Source: an uncultured delta proteobacterium
GTDB lineage: Bacteria; Desulfobacterota; Syntrophia; Syntrophales; UBA8958
DNA: 64,000 nucleotides
NCBI GenBank assembly: GCA_903885795.1
Contig: CAISJV010000006.1
Coordinates: forward strand, 40,324 to 104,323
Reading direction: 5' to 3'
The notes under the pieces: model-generated
Databases searched by the model: none
The model's input: only the letters and a program-made list of their open reading frames with translations
Told to the model about the DNA's origin: nothing
Made by a program: the position numbers and the translations under genes
Shown here: piece after piece, positions 14,577 to 23,961 of the stretch
Position numbering within the stretch: position 1 is the first letter of the stretch
Layout: every line of letters starts with the position of its first letter

Positions 14577-15050
14577 TTGAAAACACTTTACTTATTAAGG
14601 CATGCTGAAGCAGATAATAACCCAAATGATTTGGAGCGGGATCTCACGGAAAGAGGCCGCAGACATGCTGAATCTTTAGGTCGGTGGATGTCCGACGATG
14701 GAATAATGCCCACTCGTATTTTCAGCTCTTCCGCAAAGCGAACTAAGGTGACTGCGAAGATATGCTCTGAACGGGCTGGTTATCAAGGACGTATTCGCTT
14801 TGAAGAAGATCTCTACGAAACTTGTGGGGACAGTTATGTTGCCTTCTTGACGGGTCTCAATAATAAACATGATTCCGTCATGATCGTCGGACATAACCCC
14901 GAACTATCTGATGCGATAACATTTTTTACTGGAGATCAGATCAACATGTCGCCATGTGCGCTGGTTTGCATTGAATTTGCGGTCGAGGAATGGGGCTCTG
15001 TCAGAGATAGTAACGGCATATTGAGATGGGTCCAGATCCCTACCAATTGA
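14577..15050 (+). CDS. sixA: SixA-type phosphohistidine phosphatase
   Basis: The 157-residue protein belongs to the histidine phosphatase (phosphoglycerate mutase-like) superfamily. The catalytic RHAEA motif is at 8-12 (His9), RDLTERGRRHA at 21-31, SSSAKRT with the second Arg at 50-56, and the second catalytic His106 in IVGHNPEL. Length and motifs fit SixA, which removes phosphate from histidine of phosphotransfer proteins. It starts with TTG 14577, supported by AAGGA 6 nt upstream; no better ATG exists. It is the first core gene outside the mobile element and is followed 28 nt later by the site-2 protease gene. Confidence 0.88.
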   Translation: MKTLYLLRHAEADNNPNDLERDLTERGRRHAESLGRWMSDDGIMPTRIFSSSAKRTKVTAKICSERAGYQGRIRFEEDLYETCGDSYVAFLTGLNNKHDSVMIVGHNPELSDAITFFTGDQINMSPCALVCIEFAVEEWGSVRDSNGILRWVQIPTN

Positions 15051-15078
15051 ATAGGGCATAATTACGGGGACAAAATAA

Positions 15079-15702
15079 ATGGGGCTTTTAAACCTTTTAA
15101 TCAAAGATCCAATCGCATTTTTTCTATTATCAATCCTCTTGCTATATTCTGTCATCATTCATGAATTGGCCCATGGCTGGGTGGCATACCGTATGGGTGA
15201 TCCAACAGCAAAATTGGCAGGCAGATTGACCTTGAACCCTTTGAATCATCTTGATCCAATCGGGACGCTAATGCTTTTCATTCTCGGGTTCGGTTGGGCA
15301 AAACCGGTACCCGTCAATTTCAGTTACGTTAAAGATACCCGGAAAGGATTGATCCTGATCTCTTCAGCGGGAATCATTGCCAATATGATCCTGGCGTTTC
15401 TGGCGCTGCTGATTTATCATGTCCTCTCTCCAGATCAAACAGGCATTATCGCTAAAATTCTCTATTACATGGCGCAAATTAATATCATGTTGGCTGCCTT
15501 CAATCTGATTCCTATTCCACCGCTGGATGGATCCAAAATCCTTATGGGTTTCACTTCCGAAAGATTTCAAGAAAGCCTTTCCCGTCTTGAGCCTTACGGA
15601 TTTTTCATTATCATCATATTGCTCTATATTGGCGCCTTAGATCCAGTCATAGCGTTTTTTCGGTGGATGATTTTAGCGGTAATAGGCATTCTGTTACCGT
15701 GA
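15079..15702 (+). CDS. Site-2 protease family membrane metalloprotease (M50)
   Basis: The 207-residue integral membrane protein has the zinc motif HELAH at 28-32 in the first helix and the third ligand Asp150 in NLIPIPPLDG. Four or more further hydrophobic segments follow. It is the short, PDZ-free M50 form common in many bacteria next to metabolic genes, rather than RseP. Such proteases cut substrates within the membrane, but the target of this subgroup is unknown. It follows sixA closely and may be cotranscribed with it. Confidence 0.88.
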   Translation: MGLLNLLIKDPIAFFLLSILLLYSVIIHELAHGWVAYRMGDPTAKLAGRLTLNPLNHLDPIGTLMLFILGFGWAKPVPVNFSYVKDTRKGLILISSAGIIANMILAFLALLIYHVLSPDQTGIIAKILYYMAQINIMLAAFNLIPIPPLDGSKILMGFTSERFQESLSRLEPYGFFIIIILLYIGALDPVIAFFRWMILAVIGILLP

Positions 15703-15745
15703 AGAATTCTTCAGTTTGGAAATCAGGTTTTGTCTTAAAAAAACT

Positions 15746-15951
15746 TGACAGGCCTTGATCTCCATATTATAGGTCGGAAAAATTTTTAATATACCCCTAC
15801 AGACACCGCGCCGTTGGGGAAGGAAGTAGTAAAGATTGGGTAAAGGCATTTTGAAGTACAGCGGATGGCGGCCACGCTCATCAGAGCTTGGAAGCTTTTT
15901 TTCTTTCTGTCATAGATGCAATCCGACTTTACAGAAAGGAGGATTCAGGAA
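15746..15951 (+). promoter_or_regulatory. cspA promoter and long leader
   Basis: TTGACA at 15746-15751 with a TATTATAGG block about 15 nt later is a fair sigma-70 promoter. The leader of about 170 nt ends in a strong AAAGGAGG. Inside it agcttggaagct followed by seven T (15885-15902) looks like a small terminator-like hairpin. Long structured leaders are typical of cold-shock genes. Confidence 0.45.
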
Positions 15952-16152
15952 ATGCCAGAAGGAAAAGTGAAATGGTTTAATGAGCAGAAAGGCTTCGGCT
16001 TCATCGAAAAAGATGACGGCGGGGATGTTTTTGTTCACTACAGCACCATCCAGAGTTCCGGTTTTAAAACCCTTCAGGAAGGTCAGCGCGTAAGTTTTGA
16101 CATCGCGCAGGGCAAAAAGGGTCCGGCAGCGGAAAACGTAAAGGCTATCTAA
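15952..16152 (+). CDS. CspA-family cold-shock protein
   Basis: The 66-residue protein is one cold-shock domain with RNP1 (KGFGFIE) and RNP2 (VFVHYS), binding single-stranded RNA and DNA as an RNA chaperone. ATG 15952 is chosen: the strong AAAGGAGG lies 9 nt before it and the product begins [17 protein letters not shown] as usual for the family. The frame is open to an ATG at 15916 that would bury the ribosome site. It has its own promoter and terminator, so it is a single-gene unit. Confidence 0.96.
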   Translation: MPEGKVKWFNEQKGFGFIEKDDGGDVFVHYSTIQSSGFKTLQEGQRVSFDIAQGKKGPAAENVKAI

Positions 16153-16173
16153 GGCTTTGCCAAGAAATAATAC

Positions 16174-16207
16174 AGGCGCTTTGGTTAATAACCTTGGCGC
16201 CTTTTTT
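16174..16207 (+). terminator. Intrinsic terminator after the cold-shock gene
   Basis: The aggcgc/ggcgcct stem with an inner ggtt/aacc pairing is followed by six T (16202-16207). It lies 22 bp after the stop codon. Confidence 0.85.
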
Positions 16208-16240
16208 GGTCACTTTCGGGCAAACTATCATTATTATCGC

Positions 16241-17146
16241 TCAAACCAGCGGCAAATGAGTTTCGATAATCCGCTGTGCCGAGAACCCGTTCAGGCCAAT
16301 ATATGCTGCTGTATCCTCGTCAAGGGCGGCCCGTGGCGCCAGACCGATCAGTTCCGATTCCAGAATATCAACCCCCGCCATTTCAGCCTCCTTCCTGACA
16401 CTTTCAAAAACCTTCCTGATGGAGGTAACCTGGAAATTGGTCAGATTCATGGAAACCTGGACGAGATTGCGACTTTTCAATAAAACGCCAATGGCCCTGA
16501 CGCAGGGTAAACCGCCGTTGGATTCACGAATCATCCCGGCTATCCGCTTTGCCAGCCTCACATCGGACGAATCCAGATTGATGTTAAAGGCAATCAAGGG
16601 CATCCTCGCTCCCACGGCAACGGCCCCCGAGCGATCAGGGCAGACATTCGGCCCCTCGTCCGGTTGACATCCGCCCGCCCGCAATCTTTTTATCAGTCCC
16701 GGCAAGCCACCACTGCGAATTTGCGGAAGCTCTCTGTTGATCTCATTTTTAGCCGCTTCTCCATAGAAAAAAACCGGTATCCCTTGCCGTTCAGCAAATT
16801 CGCGTCCGAAACGGTGCGCACACGCCACTGCATCCGACATCTTTGCCCCTTCCAGGGGGATAAAAGGAACGACATCGACGGCTCCGATCCGCGGATGAAC
16901 GCCGTCATGGCAGCTCAGGTCGATAAGCTCCAAAGCCTTGCTTCCGGCTGCCAGGGCCGCCTCATAAACATATTCCGGCTCACCAAGGAAAGTAATAACG
17001 CTGCGATGATGATCACTGTCCCATGAATAGTCGAGCAATCTTACCCCGGACACGGCAGACGCCGCCGCTGCAATCGCCTTTATTTTCTCCGGGTCCCTTC
17101 CTTCACTGAAATTAGGAACACACTCAATGATCTTCACAGGGTTCAC
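16241..17146 (-). CDS. ftcD: Glutamate formimidoyltransferase
   Basis: The 301-residue protein is the formiminotransferase part of FTCD, moving a formimino group from formiminoglutamate to tetrahydrofolate. It begins IIECVPNFSEGRD and contains the family block SDHHRSVITFLG and HPRIGAVDVVPFIP near residues 45-95. There is no cyclodeaminase domain; that activity must come from another gene. It overlaps the ftsY stop by 4 bp (ATGA), so it is coupled to ftsY. In an anaerobe it could serve histidine breakdown or one-carbon supply, which would fit the glycine cleavage locus further on. Confidence 0.92.
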   Translation of the reverse strand: MNPVKIIECVPNFSEGRDPEKIKAIAAAASAVSGVRLLDYSWDSDHHRSVITFLGEPEYVYEAALAAGSKALELIDLSCHDGVHPRIGAVDVVPFIPLEGAKMSDAVACAHRFGREFAERQGIPVFFYGEAAKNEINRELPQIRSGGLPGLIKRLRAGGCQPDEGPNVCPDRSGAVAVGARMPLIAFNINLDSSDVRLAKRIAGMIRESNGGLPCVRAIGVLLKSRNLVQVSMNLTNFQVTSIRKVFESVRKEAEMAGVDILESELIGLAPRAALDEDTAAYIGLNGFSAQRIIETHLPLV

Positions 17147-18087
17147 TGTTTATCGCTTCCAAACAGGGCATCCACAAAGGCTTCGCCATGAAAGGGTTGT
17201 AAATCTTCAAGACCTTCACCGACGCCGACATAGCGGATGGGAATATCCAGTTCCTTGACAATCCTGATAATGATCCCGCCCTTGGCCGTCCCATCGAGTT
17301 TGGTCAGGACGATGCCGGTCACGCCAATCTCCTCCTTGAACATCTTGGCCTGAATAAGACCATTCTGTCCCGTCGTGGCATCGACAACCAGAAGGATCTC
17401 CTGAGGGGCTCCCGGCAGTTCCCGCTCCACGATGCGCTTCATCTTTTTTAATTCTTCCATGAGATTGACCTTGGTGTGGAGCCTTCCTGCCGTATCGATG
17501 ATCAGGACCCGGCCCCTGCCTGCATTTGCCGCCTGGATGGAATCAAAAACAACCGCCGCCGGGTCGGCATTGGACTTCTGTTTGATCAGGGGTACGCCGA
17601 CACGCTGACTCCAAACCTCCAACTGTTCAATGGCCGCTGCCCGAAAAGTGTCTGCCGCAACCAGGAGAACTTTCTCGCCCCTGTTTTTCAATTCATGGGC
17701 AATCTTTCCGATGGTGGTAGTTTTTCCCGTTCCGTTCACCCCGATAACCATGATGACATATATACCCTCCGTCGGGATCCGGAGGGGCGCCTCCTTCTTC
17801 GTCAGAATTTCCTTCATCGTATCCCGAAGAATTTTCTTCAATAAGTCCGCACGGCTCAATTCCTTTCGCTTGACCTGCTCCTTCATTTTTTCGATTAATT
17901 CGGCGGTAAAAGCCGGACCGACATCGGAACGGATCAGAACCTCTTCCAACTCGTCAAAGAGATCCTGGTCTATTTTCTTCTCCCCGAGAATCAAGTCATC
18001 GACATCAGTTAAAAGGATATCCCTGGTCTTGGCCAGACCGTCCTTCAACTTGTCAAAAAAGCTTTTTTTCTTAAATACATCAAGCAT
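17143..18087 (-). CDS. ftsY: Signal recognition particle receptor FtsY
   Basis: The 314-residue protein has the short form of FtsY without the long acidic A domain. An N domain (about 10-90) precedes the G domain with P-loop GVNGTGKTTT at 116-125, DTFRAAA at 146-152, DTAGR at 198-202 and TKLDG at 262-266. It docks SRP-bound ribosomes at the membrane for insertion of inner-membrane proteins. It lies 120 bp downstream of smc on the same strand, an arrangement common in bacteria (smc-ftsY). Confidence 0.97.
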   Translation of the reverse strand: MLDVFKKKSFFDKLKDGLAKTRDILLTDVDDLILGEKKIDQDLFDELEEVLIRSDVGPAFTAELIEKMKEQVKRKELSRADLLKKILRDTMKEILTKKEAPLRIPTEGIYVIMVIGVNGTGKTTTIGKIAHELKNRGEKVLLVAADTFRAAAIEQLEVWSQRVGVPLIKQKSNADPAAVVFDSIQAANAGRGRVLIIDTAGRLHTKVNLMEELKKMKRIVERELPGAPQEILLVVDATTGQNGLIQAKMFKEEIGVTGIVLTKLDGTAKGGIIIRIVKELDIPIRYVGVGEGLEDLQPFHGEAFVDALFGSDKQ

Positions 18088-18206
18088 CTCTACCTCTTCA
18101 ATACGTTAATCATTCAGACCCAAAATCCGCAGGTACGCCACCGGGTTAAATGCAGACCTCCTTTAACCGTTTTTAATGGATAAGTAAAGATGATGAACCC
18201 GAATTT

Positions 18207-21200
18207 TTAGTTCAGAGAGACTGAAACCACCGTGGAGATACCCTGCTTCTGCATCGTGACTCCAAAGAGGTTTTCGGCGACTTCCATGGTCTTTTTGTTG
18301 TGGGTAATAAGGATTACCTGAGAATTGGCAGCGATCTCTTTGATGAGTTTTGCAAAAAGGGATATATTAGCGTCGTCGAGGGCGGCATCCACCTCATCCA
18401 GGATAAGAAATGGCGTCGGCCGGTACAGAATAATAGCCAGAATCAGGGCAATGGCAGCCAGGGATTTTTCCCCTCCCGACAGGAGGCTGATATTTTGTGG
18501 CCGCTTCCCGGGAATCTGGATATCGATATCAACCCCTGTTTCCAGCAGATCGCTTTCATCAGTCAAGTGCAGTTCCCCCTTACCGCCGGGGAAAATCCGG
18601 GAAAATACCTCCCGGAAACAAACTCTTACCGCCTCAAAGGTTTCGGCGAATCGCTGCCGGGAAACCCGGTTGATCTTGGCAATTGTCTGCTCAAGGGTAT
18701 GGAGAGAGGAATCGAGGTCACGGGCCTGGGAGGAAAGAAAATCAAACCGCTCCTTCAGTTGATCATACTCGCTGATCGCCAGGAGGTTGACCTCTCCGAA
18801 GGCTTCGAGAAGTTGACGGTTCTTCAGAAGTCTTTCCTGCATAACTTTCACATCTTCATCATTGGCCCGTTGCCCAGCCCCTGCCTGTTCAGGAAGAACG
18901 GTCCCATGTTTCTCCGCAATCATCCGGCTCAAGCTGTCTATCTGATAGGAAATCTCCCGCGCGCCGTTTTCCAGGTCCCTCCCCTCCCTGATTATTTGAT
19001 CGGATTTTTCTTTCGCCTCCCGGTTCTTGCCTTCCCAATCCTTCAGGGAAGCCTCGGCAAGGGCATAGAGATCCTTTTTTTCCGCAAGTAGCCTTTCCAT
19101 CTCTGTAAACGACTTATAGAGATCCGCCAGTTGCAACTCTTCACGAGCAATTTCAGCCTGGAGTTCTTCGATCTGACTGTTTGATGTCGAAGAATCATCC
19201 ATGCCCTTACTGATCCTTTTCTTCAGGGTATCGATTTCCGTATTGATTCTCTCAGATGATCTGACGGCGGATTTATGCTTTTCCGCAAGCGACGCCTGGC
19301 GAACTTTTTCTGCGGTTAATTCCCTGTCTCTGCATTCCAGTTCCAAGCGGAGTTGCCGGACTTTTTCTTGCAACGCAGTAACTGCCTCCTGAATAAATGC
19401 TTCCCGATTTTTCTGGCCTTCGAGATCTTCCTGGCTATTTTTCAGTTTCTGACGGGCCTGTTCCTCTTCTTCATCGAAGTTCTCACTGTTGAACTGGAGA
19501 ACCTTCAGGGTCTGCTGGAGTCTCTTCAGATCTTCACGATATCGCTCGACGTCCTTTTTATGGCTGTTGCACTGCAATTCCACCGCATGGATATCGGAGG
19601 TCAATGAATCCAGACACTCCTCCCCGCGGGCCGCCAGGGAAACGAGGCGCTTTTTCCTCAGCCCTTCTTTCTGCAGGGCCGTGGACAAATCACGAATCCC
19701 TGCCTCCAATGCTTCCATCTCCCGCTTGTTTTTCAGGAGGCTACGATCACCTTTCCCATTGCGTCCCCCCGTCAAAACACCCTGGGGGCTGATCATGTCG
19801 CCATCATGGGTTACAAATGTTCCCCGGAACCCGTTTCTATTCCACAGTTCGAGACCGTTCCGGAGATTGGGAATAATGAGGACGTCTCCAAGGAGGTATT
19901 CCGCAATCCCTCGAAAAGATTCCTCCACTTCGATGCGATCAATCAGCCGCACCGATTCCCGCAAATGTTCGGCATTCACCGTTCGCTGAGCGGCATGGCG
20001 AACTTGCAGGGGGACAAAGCTGCTTCTTCCCACGGCCGCTTCTTTTAAATAATCTATTGCCTGCACTCCGGCCTCGTGGCTCCTGACAACTACATACTGC
20101 AGCTTCTCTCCCAGCACCGCTTCCACAGCAGTTTCATAAGCTTGTGGAACACGGATCTGCTCGGCAACCAGGCCGATCACCTGATCTGTCGCCACGCCCT
20201 GCAAACACCTCGCTTCTTTGGCCATCATGATTGATCTTGTGGCTTCATTACACCAGACATATCCCTCATGAAGCTCCTTCAAGGATGTAAATCGGGAAGA
20301 CCGACCGCCGAGATCTTCCTTGAGGCTCTCGATCGCCCCTTCTACTTCCTGCAGTTCGCTAAGGGTATTCTCCCATTCCTCCGCCGCCGTTGCCTTACTG
20401 CTGCGAAGCTGCCCAAGCTTTTCAATATCCTCGCTCAAAGATGCAGCAATTCCCTCCAGCCTATCCTCAAGACGCACAATGCTCTGCTGGTGATCCCCGA
20501 TATCCTTGTTGTTTCTTTCCTTCTTTCTGCCCAGATCATCAAGAACCCTGACCAGATGACCATAATTGTTGTTCAGTCGTGATTTCTCCGCCGCAATATC
20601 AATCAATCGGACTTTGTTTTCTTCGAGATATTGCTGCTGAGAGGATAATTCACCTTTAATTTCCAGCACATTGCATTCCAGATCTTTGGTATTGTCTTGT
20701 CCTTGGGCAATGTCCCCATCCAGAACCTGCTGCAAGGCCGTAATCCTGTCCCACTCAAGGAACAGCTCCTCATGACGTGACCTTAATTGCCGGATTTCCT
20801 CCCCGAGTCTTTCCCTCCCCACGTTGATGTCGGCTATTCTGCCTTTTGAAAATTCAACGCCCTTCTCCTTGACCTGGATGGTTGTCCGCAATTGGTATAT
20901 TTTTTCCTGGGATTGAGACCGATCCGACTCCTGGGTTACGACTTCCAGTCTGGCCGCCGCCAGGAAGGCCTCACATGACGACAGGGATGACTTTACCTCG
21001 CTTTCCTGCCTTTCCCATGCTTGCCGCTCAAGCGCAAGGTGTGTGCGTTTTTCACACAATTCAATATAGGCGTCCAGGGCGGCGGCGATCTCATCCTCGC
21101 GAATGGCCGTCTTCAGATTTCTATATTGTTCTGCACGCTTAGCCTGCCGCGATACCGCGCTTAGCTGACTTCTCACCTCCCGGAGGATATCGTTCAGACG

Positions 21201-21776
21201 CACAATATTCTGCTTTGTGGCCTCAAGCTTACGCAGGGCTGACTCTTTTCTGGTCTTGTATTTTGAGATCCCCGCCGCTTCTTCAATAAATTGGCGCCGT
21301 TCTTCCGGTTTCGCCTCGACGAGAGAAGCAACGCTATTCTGTTCGATAATGGAGTAAGTACGGGCACCAACGCCCGTTCCCAGGAAGAACTCCCGGACAT
21401 CGAGAAGACGACAGGGGACGCCGTTAACGGCGTATTCACTCTCTCCGTTCCGAAAAAGCCGCCGCGAAACGGTCAGCTCCGAGCAGGCGTCATAGGGATC
21501 GGGAAAAGTAACCCCATCAGCGGCAAGGACCATGGAGATCTCAGCCATTCCTACGGGCGCCGCATCCTGGGAACCGTTGAAAATGACGTCTTCCATCTTC
21601 GCACCGCGGAGGCTTTTGACGCGCTGCTCGCCCATGACCCAGCGGATCGCATCAACCACATTGCTCTTCCCGCACCCGTTGGGACCCACTACGGCGCTTA
21701 CCCCCGCAGCAAAATCGAGGACAACCTTGTCCCGGAACGATTTGAAACCACTGATTTCCAAGTATTTTAGTTTCAT
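18207..21776 (-). CDS. smc: Chromosome segregation ATPase SMC
   Basis: The 1189-residue protein has the full SMC plan: Walker A GPNGCGKSN at 31-39, a long coiled coil, a hinge near 510-680 with RSSFVPLQVR and GVLTGGRNGKGD, a second coiled coil, then the ABC signature LSGGEKS at 1099-1105 and Walker B FLILDEVDAALDD at about 1123-1135. It forms the condensin ring with ScpA and ScpB, which are not in this window. Length is normal. The gene heads the smc-ftsY-ftcD group. Confidence 0.98.
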   Translation of the reverse strand: MKLKYLEISGFKSFRDKVVLDFAAGVSAVVGPNGCGKSNVVDAIRWVMGEQRVKSLRGAKMEDVIFNGSQDAAPVGMAEISMVLAADGVTFPDPYDACSELTVSRRLFRNGESEYAVNGVPCRLLDVREFFLGTGVGARTYSIIEQNSVASLVEAKPEERRQFIEEAAGISKYKTRKESALRKLEATKQNIVRLNDILREVRSQLSAVSRQAKRAEQYRNLKTAIREDEIAAALDAYIELCEKRTHLALERQAWERQESEVKSSLSSCEAFLAAARLEVVTQESDRSQSQEKIYQLRTTIQVKEKGVEFSKGRIADINVGRERLGEEIRQLRSRHEELFLEWDRITALQQVLDGDIAQGQDNTKDLECNVLEIKGELSSQQQYLEENKVRLIDIAAEKSRLNNNYGHLVRVLDDLGRKKERNNKDIGDHQQSIVRLEDRLEGIAASLSEDIEKLGQLRSSKATAAEEWENTLSELQEVEGAIESLKEDLGGRSSRFTSLKELHEGYVWCNEATRSIMMAKEARCLQGVATDQVIGLVAEQIRVPQAYETAVEAVLGEKLQYVVVRSHEAGVQAIDYLKEAAVGRSSFVPLQVRHAAQRTVNAEHLRESVRLIDRIEVEESFRGIAEYLLGDVLIIPNLRNGLELWNRNGFRGTFVTHDGDMISPQGVLTGGRNGKGDRSLLKNKREMEALEAGIRDLSTALQKEGLRKKRLVSLAARGEECLDSLTSDIHAVELQCNSHKKDVERYREDLKRLQQTLKVLQFNSENFDEEEEQARQKLKNSQEDLEGQKNREAFIQEAVTALQEKVRQLRLELECRDRELTAEKVRQASLAEKHKSAVRSSERINTEIDTLKKRISKGMDDSSTSNSQIEELQAEIAREELQLADLYKSFTEMERLLAEKKDLYALAEASLKDWEGKNREAKEKSDQIIREGRDLENGAREISYQIDSLSRMIAEKHGTVLPEQAGAGQRANDEDVKVMQERLLKNRQLLEAFGEVNLLAISEYDQLKERFDFLSSQARDLDSSLHTLEQTIAKINRVSRQRFAETFEAVRVCFREVFSRIFPGGKGELHLTDESDLLETGVDIDIQIPGKRPQNISLLSGGEKSLAAIALILAIILYRPTPFLILDEVDAALDDANISLFAKLIKEIAANSQVILITHNKKTMEVAENLFGVTMQKQGISTVVSVSLN

Positions 21777-21905
21777 CGAAGCTGTAAGAATGAACCCCCG
21801 TTAATTTGTCACCTTCTATCAAAATAAGGCGCATTTGTAAAGAAAAAATACAACATATATATGGGAAGGTTGAATTTAACCACAATATGTGGTATGCTTT
21901 ATGTC

Positions 21906-22178
21906 ATGAAAAACATGGATCAGTGGATAGAGGTATGTCGAGTCGGGGGAATGAATATTGCCCACATCATTACCGGCCGACTGGAAACGGAGGGGGTTCC
22001 ATCCCGCCTCAGCTATGATGCGGCGGGACCAATCTATGCCATTACCGTCGATGGGTTGGGGGAGGTCAGGATTCTTGTTCCCACATCCGAATTGGAAAGG
22101 GCAAAAGCCACCCTTACCCAGACTTATAATGACGACGAACTGAACTGGAATAAGCCTTCCAGCGGTGTTGCACAGTGA
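21906..22178 (+). CDS. DUF2007-like small protein
   Basis: The product has about 90 residues from ATG 21906 and starts MKNMDQWIEVCRVGGMNIAH. The pattern (two strands, GRLETEGVPSRLSYDAAG, then VRILVPTSELERAKATL) fits the DUF2007 putative signal-transducing fold, a small alpha/beta protein. Other starts at 21861 and 21915 are possible; none has a strong ribosome site. Its 3' end overlaps the convergent amrS gene by 55 bp, which is unusual but consistent with a real short gene. Confidence 0.7.
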   Translation: MKNMDQWIEVCRVGGMNIAHIITGRLETEGVPSRLSYDAAGPIYAITVDGLGEVRILVPTSELERAKATLTQTYNDDELNWNKPSSGVAQ

Positions 22179-23155
22179 GGGCAGGCTGATTCCCTGAGAT
22201 TCAGGCGCTCGATATGGAAGCCGTAGCGGCTGATGAGGAGGTTACCGCAGCGGGAACAAAAAGTGTTTTCTCCCGCCTCTCCCGGCACATTGCCACTGTA
22301 AACATATCTGAGCCCCCTTGATTTGCCGATGCCTGCGGCTTTCCGGATTTCCTTGACAGAGGTAATCTTTCCCGCAAGCATCTGATAGCGGGGATGAAAT
22401 CGGCTGATATGCCAAGGGGTTTCCGCTCCTATGGAACACAGGTAATCTGCTGTCGCTCCGATTTCCTCATCGCTGTCGTTCAGTCCCGGAATAAGCAGGG
22501 TCGTGACTTCCACCCAGATACCGAGTTCCTTCATCCTGCTAATCGTATCCAGAACCGGTTGCAGCCGGGCGCCACATTGCTCCCGATAAAAGCCGTCCCG
22601 GAATGACTTCAGGTCAACATTAGCAGCATCTAGATAGGGGGCAATGGCATCGACAGCCTCTCGGCTCATATAACCATTTGTCACAAATACGTTCCCGATC
22701 CCCCGCTCGCGTGCCAGACGTGCAATATCATAGGCAAACTCGAAAAATATCGTCGGTTCCGTATAAGTATAGGCAATGGTCTTCGCACCCGAACGGACGG
22801 CCCTTTCCACAATTTCCACCGCCGAGACGGCGCGTCCCACAATATCTCCCGTCTCACGGGGCAACTGGGAGATCTCGTGATTCTGGCAGAATAGGCAGCG
22901 AAAATTACAGCCAACCGTAGCCAGAGAGTAGGAAAGGGATCCCGGAAAAAGATGAAAGAAGGGTTTTTTTTCGATGGGATCGATATTTTCAGCAACCACC
23001 ATTCCATAATTAAGGCTGTAAAGAATTCCTTCCCGGTTTTCCCGGACGCCGCAAACGCCTCGCTGACCATTTTTTATCCGGCAGGCGTGTGCACAAAGGC
23101 GGCATTGAACCTGCTGATCCGCCAACGCCTCGAAAAACATCGCCTTCTTTATCAT
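22124..23155 (-). CDS. amrS: AmmeMemoRadiSam system radical SAM enzyme
   Basis: The 343-residue protein has an N-terminal Cys-rich segment (CRLCAHACRIKNGQRGVCGV at 18-37), the radical SAM motif CNFRCLFC with Cys83, Cys87 and Cys90, the AYTYTEPTIFFEFAYD segment, and a C-terminal CSRCG...CPHC pair. This set defines AmrS, relative of pyruvate-formate-lyase activases, usually encoded with Memo and AMMECR1 genes. Those partners are not next to it here. Its substrate is not established. A shorter relative with a similar Cys plan is at 42781-43728. Confidence 0.88.
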   Translation of the reverse strand: MIKKAMFFEALADQQVQCRLCAHACRIKNGQRGVCGVRENREGILYSLNYGMVVAENIDPIEKKPFFHLFPGSLSYSLATVGCNFRCLFCQNHEISQLPRETGDIVGRAVSAVEIVERAVRSGAKTIAYTYTEPTIFFEFAYDIARLARERGIGNVFVTNGYMSREAVDAIAPYLDAANVDLKSFRDGFYREQCGARLQPVLDTISRMKELGIWVEVTTLLIPGLNDSDEEIGATADYLCSIGAETPWHISRFHPRYQMLAGKITSVKEIRKAAGIGKSRGLRYVYSGNVPGEAGENTFCSRCGNLLISRYGFHIERLNLRESACPHCATPLEGLFQFSSSSL

Positions 23156-23188
23156 TTGATGAACTCGTGAAAAGTCAATAAATGGTCA

Positions 23189-23956
23189 TTATTTTATCAC
23201 CCGCACCACCCCTGGCAGGGGTTGTCTGCCTTTGCTTTCAAGGCGCATTGATTCCCGTATCGGTTCCTGAATGGTTACCTGAGTAAAGGTGACGGAAAAG
23301 GACAAGCCCAGAAAGGCGCCAAGAGGGTTATTCATAACCGGCAGGGACTCCTCGATCCCCCTGGCAAAACCATACCAGTTATAAGGCAGAGAGATCACGC
23401 TTCCCCAGCGAATCCTTACCCCCGCGAGCTGCCTGCGAATCATTGCCGTCAATTCACCGATACTGAAGAAACGGGCGTGGTCATATAAAGGGGACCGATA
23501 AAAACCGGTCAAACGACGGGTAACACCGATGCAGGAGTACTTGTTGAGGACGCCAATGAAGACCCTTCCCCGGCAAACCCTGATGGCTTCATGAATAGCC
23601 TGTACCGGATCAGCGGTAAATTCCAGCGAGGTGATCAGGGTTACAATATCAAACTCGTCATCTGAAAAGGGAAGATCTTCCGCTCGCCCCAAATAAAAGT
23701 CCGCTTTGTGGCCAAGTTTTTGCCGGGCGATGTCAAGCATGGGCGCGGAAGGATCGATGCCGGTAACATCACATCCCTTCCTCCGGAATAGCCACAGATG
23801 ATCGCCGGTTCCACAGCCGACATCCAATAGCCGCTCCCCCCCCCGGGGCTGGGCCAGATCCAGGATCATGCTCTTTTCACGGCTATCGATGTAATGACCG
23901 GTGGGCGTTTCACGCCAGGCATCGTAGGAGCGGGCAATTTCTTCAGGAAAGCTCAA
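23189..23956 (-). CDS. SAM-dependent methyltransferase, class I
   Basis: The 255-residue protein has the Rossmann motif I LLDVGCGTGDHLW, then VTGIDPSAPMLDIARQK, and PFSDDEFDIVTLITSLEF, as in Methyltransf_11/UbiE-type small-molecule methylases. I start it at TTG 23956: GGAGG lies 10 nt upstream, inside the end of moaA, while the longer GTG start at 23995 would force a 34-bp overlap. It follows moaA on the same strand and is probably cotranscribed. The substrate is unknown. Confidence 0.78.
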   Translation of the reverse strand: MSFPEEIARSYDAWRETPTGHYIDSREKSMILDLAQPRGGERLLDVGCGTGDHLWLFRRKGCDVTGIDPSAPMLDIARQKLGHKADFYLGRAEDLPFSDDEFDIVTLITSLEFTADPVQAIHEAIRVCRGRVFIGVLNKYSCIGVTRRLTGFYRSPLYDHARFFSIGELTAMIRRQLAGVRIRWGSVISLPYNWYGFARGIEESLPVMNNPLGAFLGLSFSVTFTQVTIQEPIRESMRLESKGRQPLPGVVRVIK

Positions 23957-23961
23957 GACCG

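Noticed and set aside
18207..21776. Several 60-260 codon plus frames opposite smc
   Set aside because: They are shadows of a long coiled-coil gene, without ribosome sites or domains.
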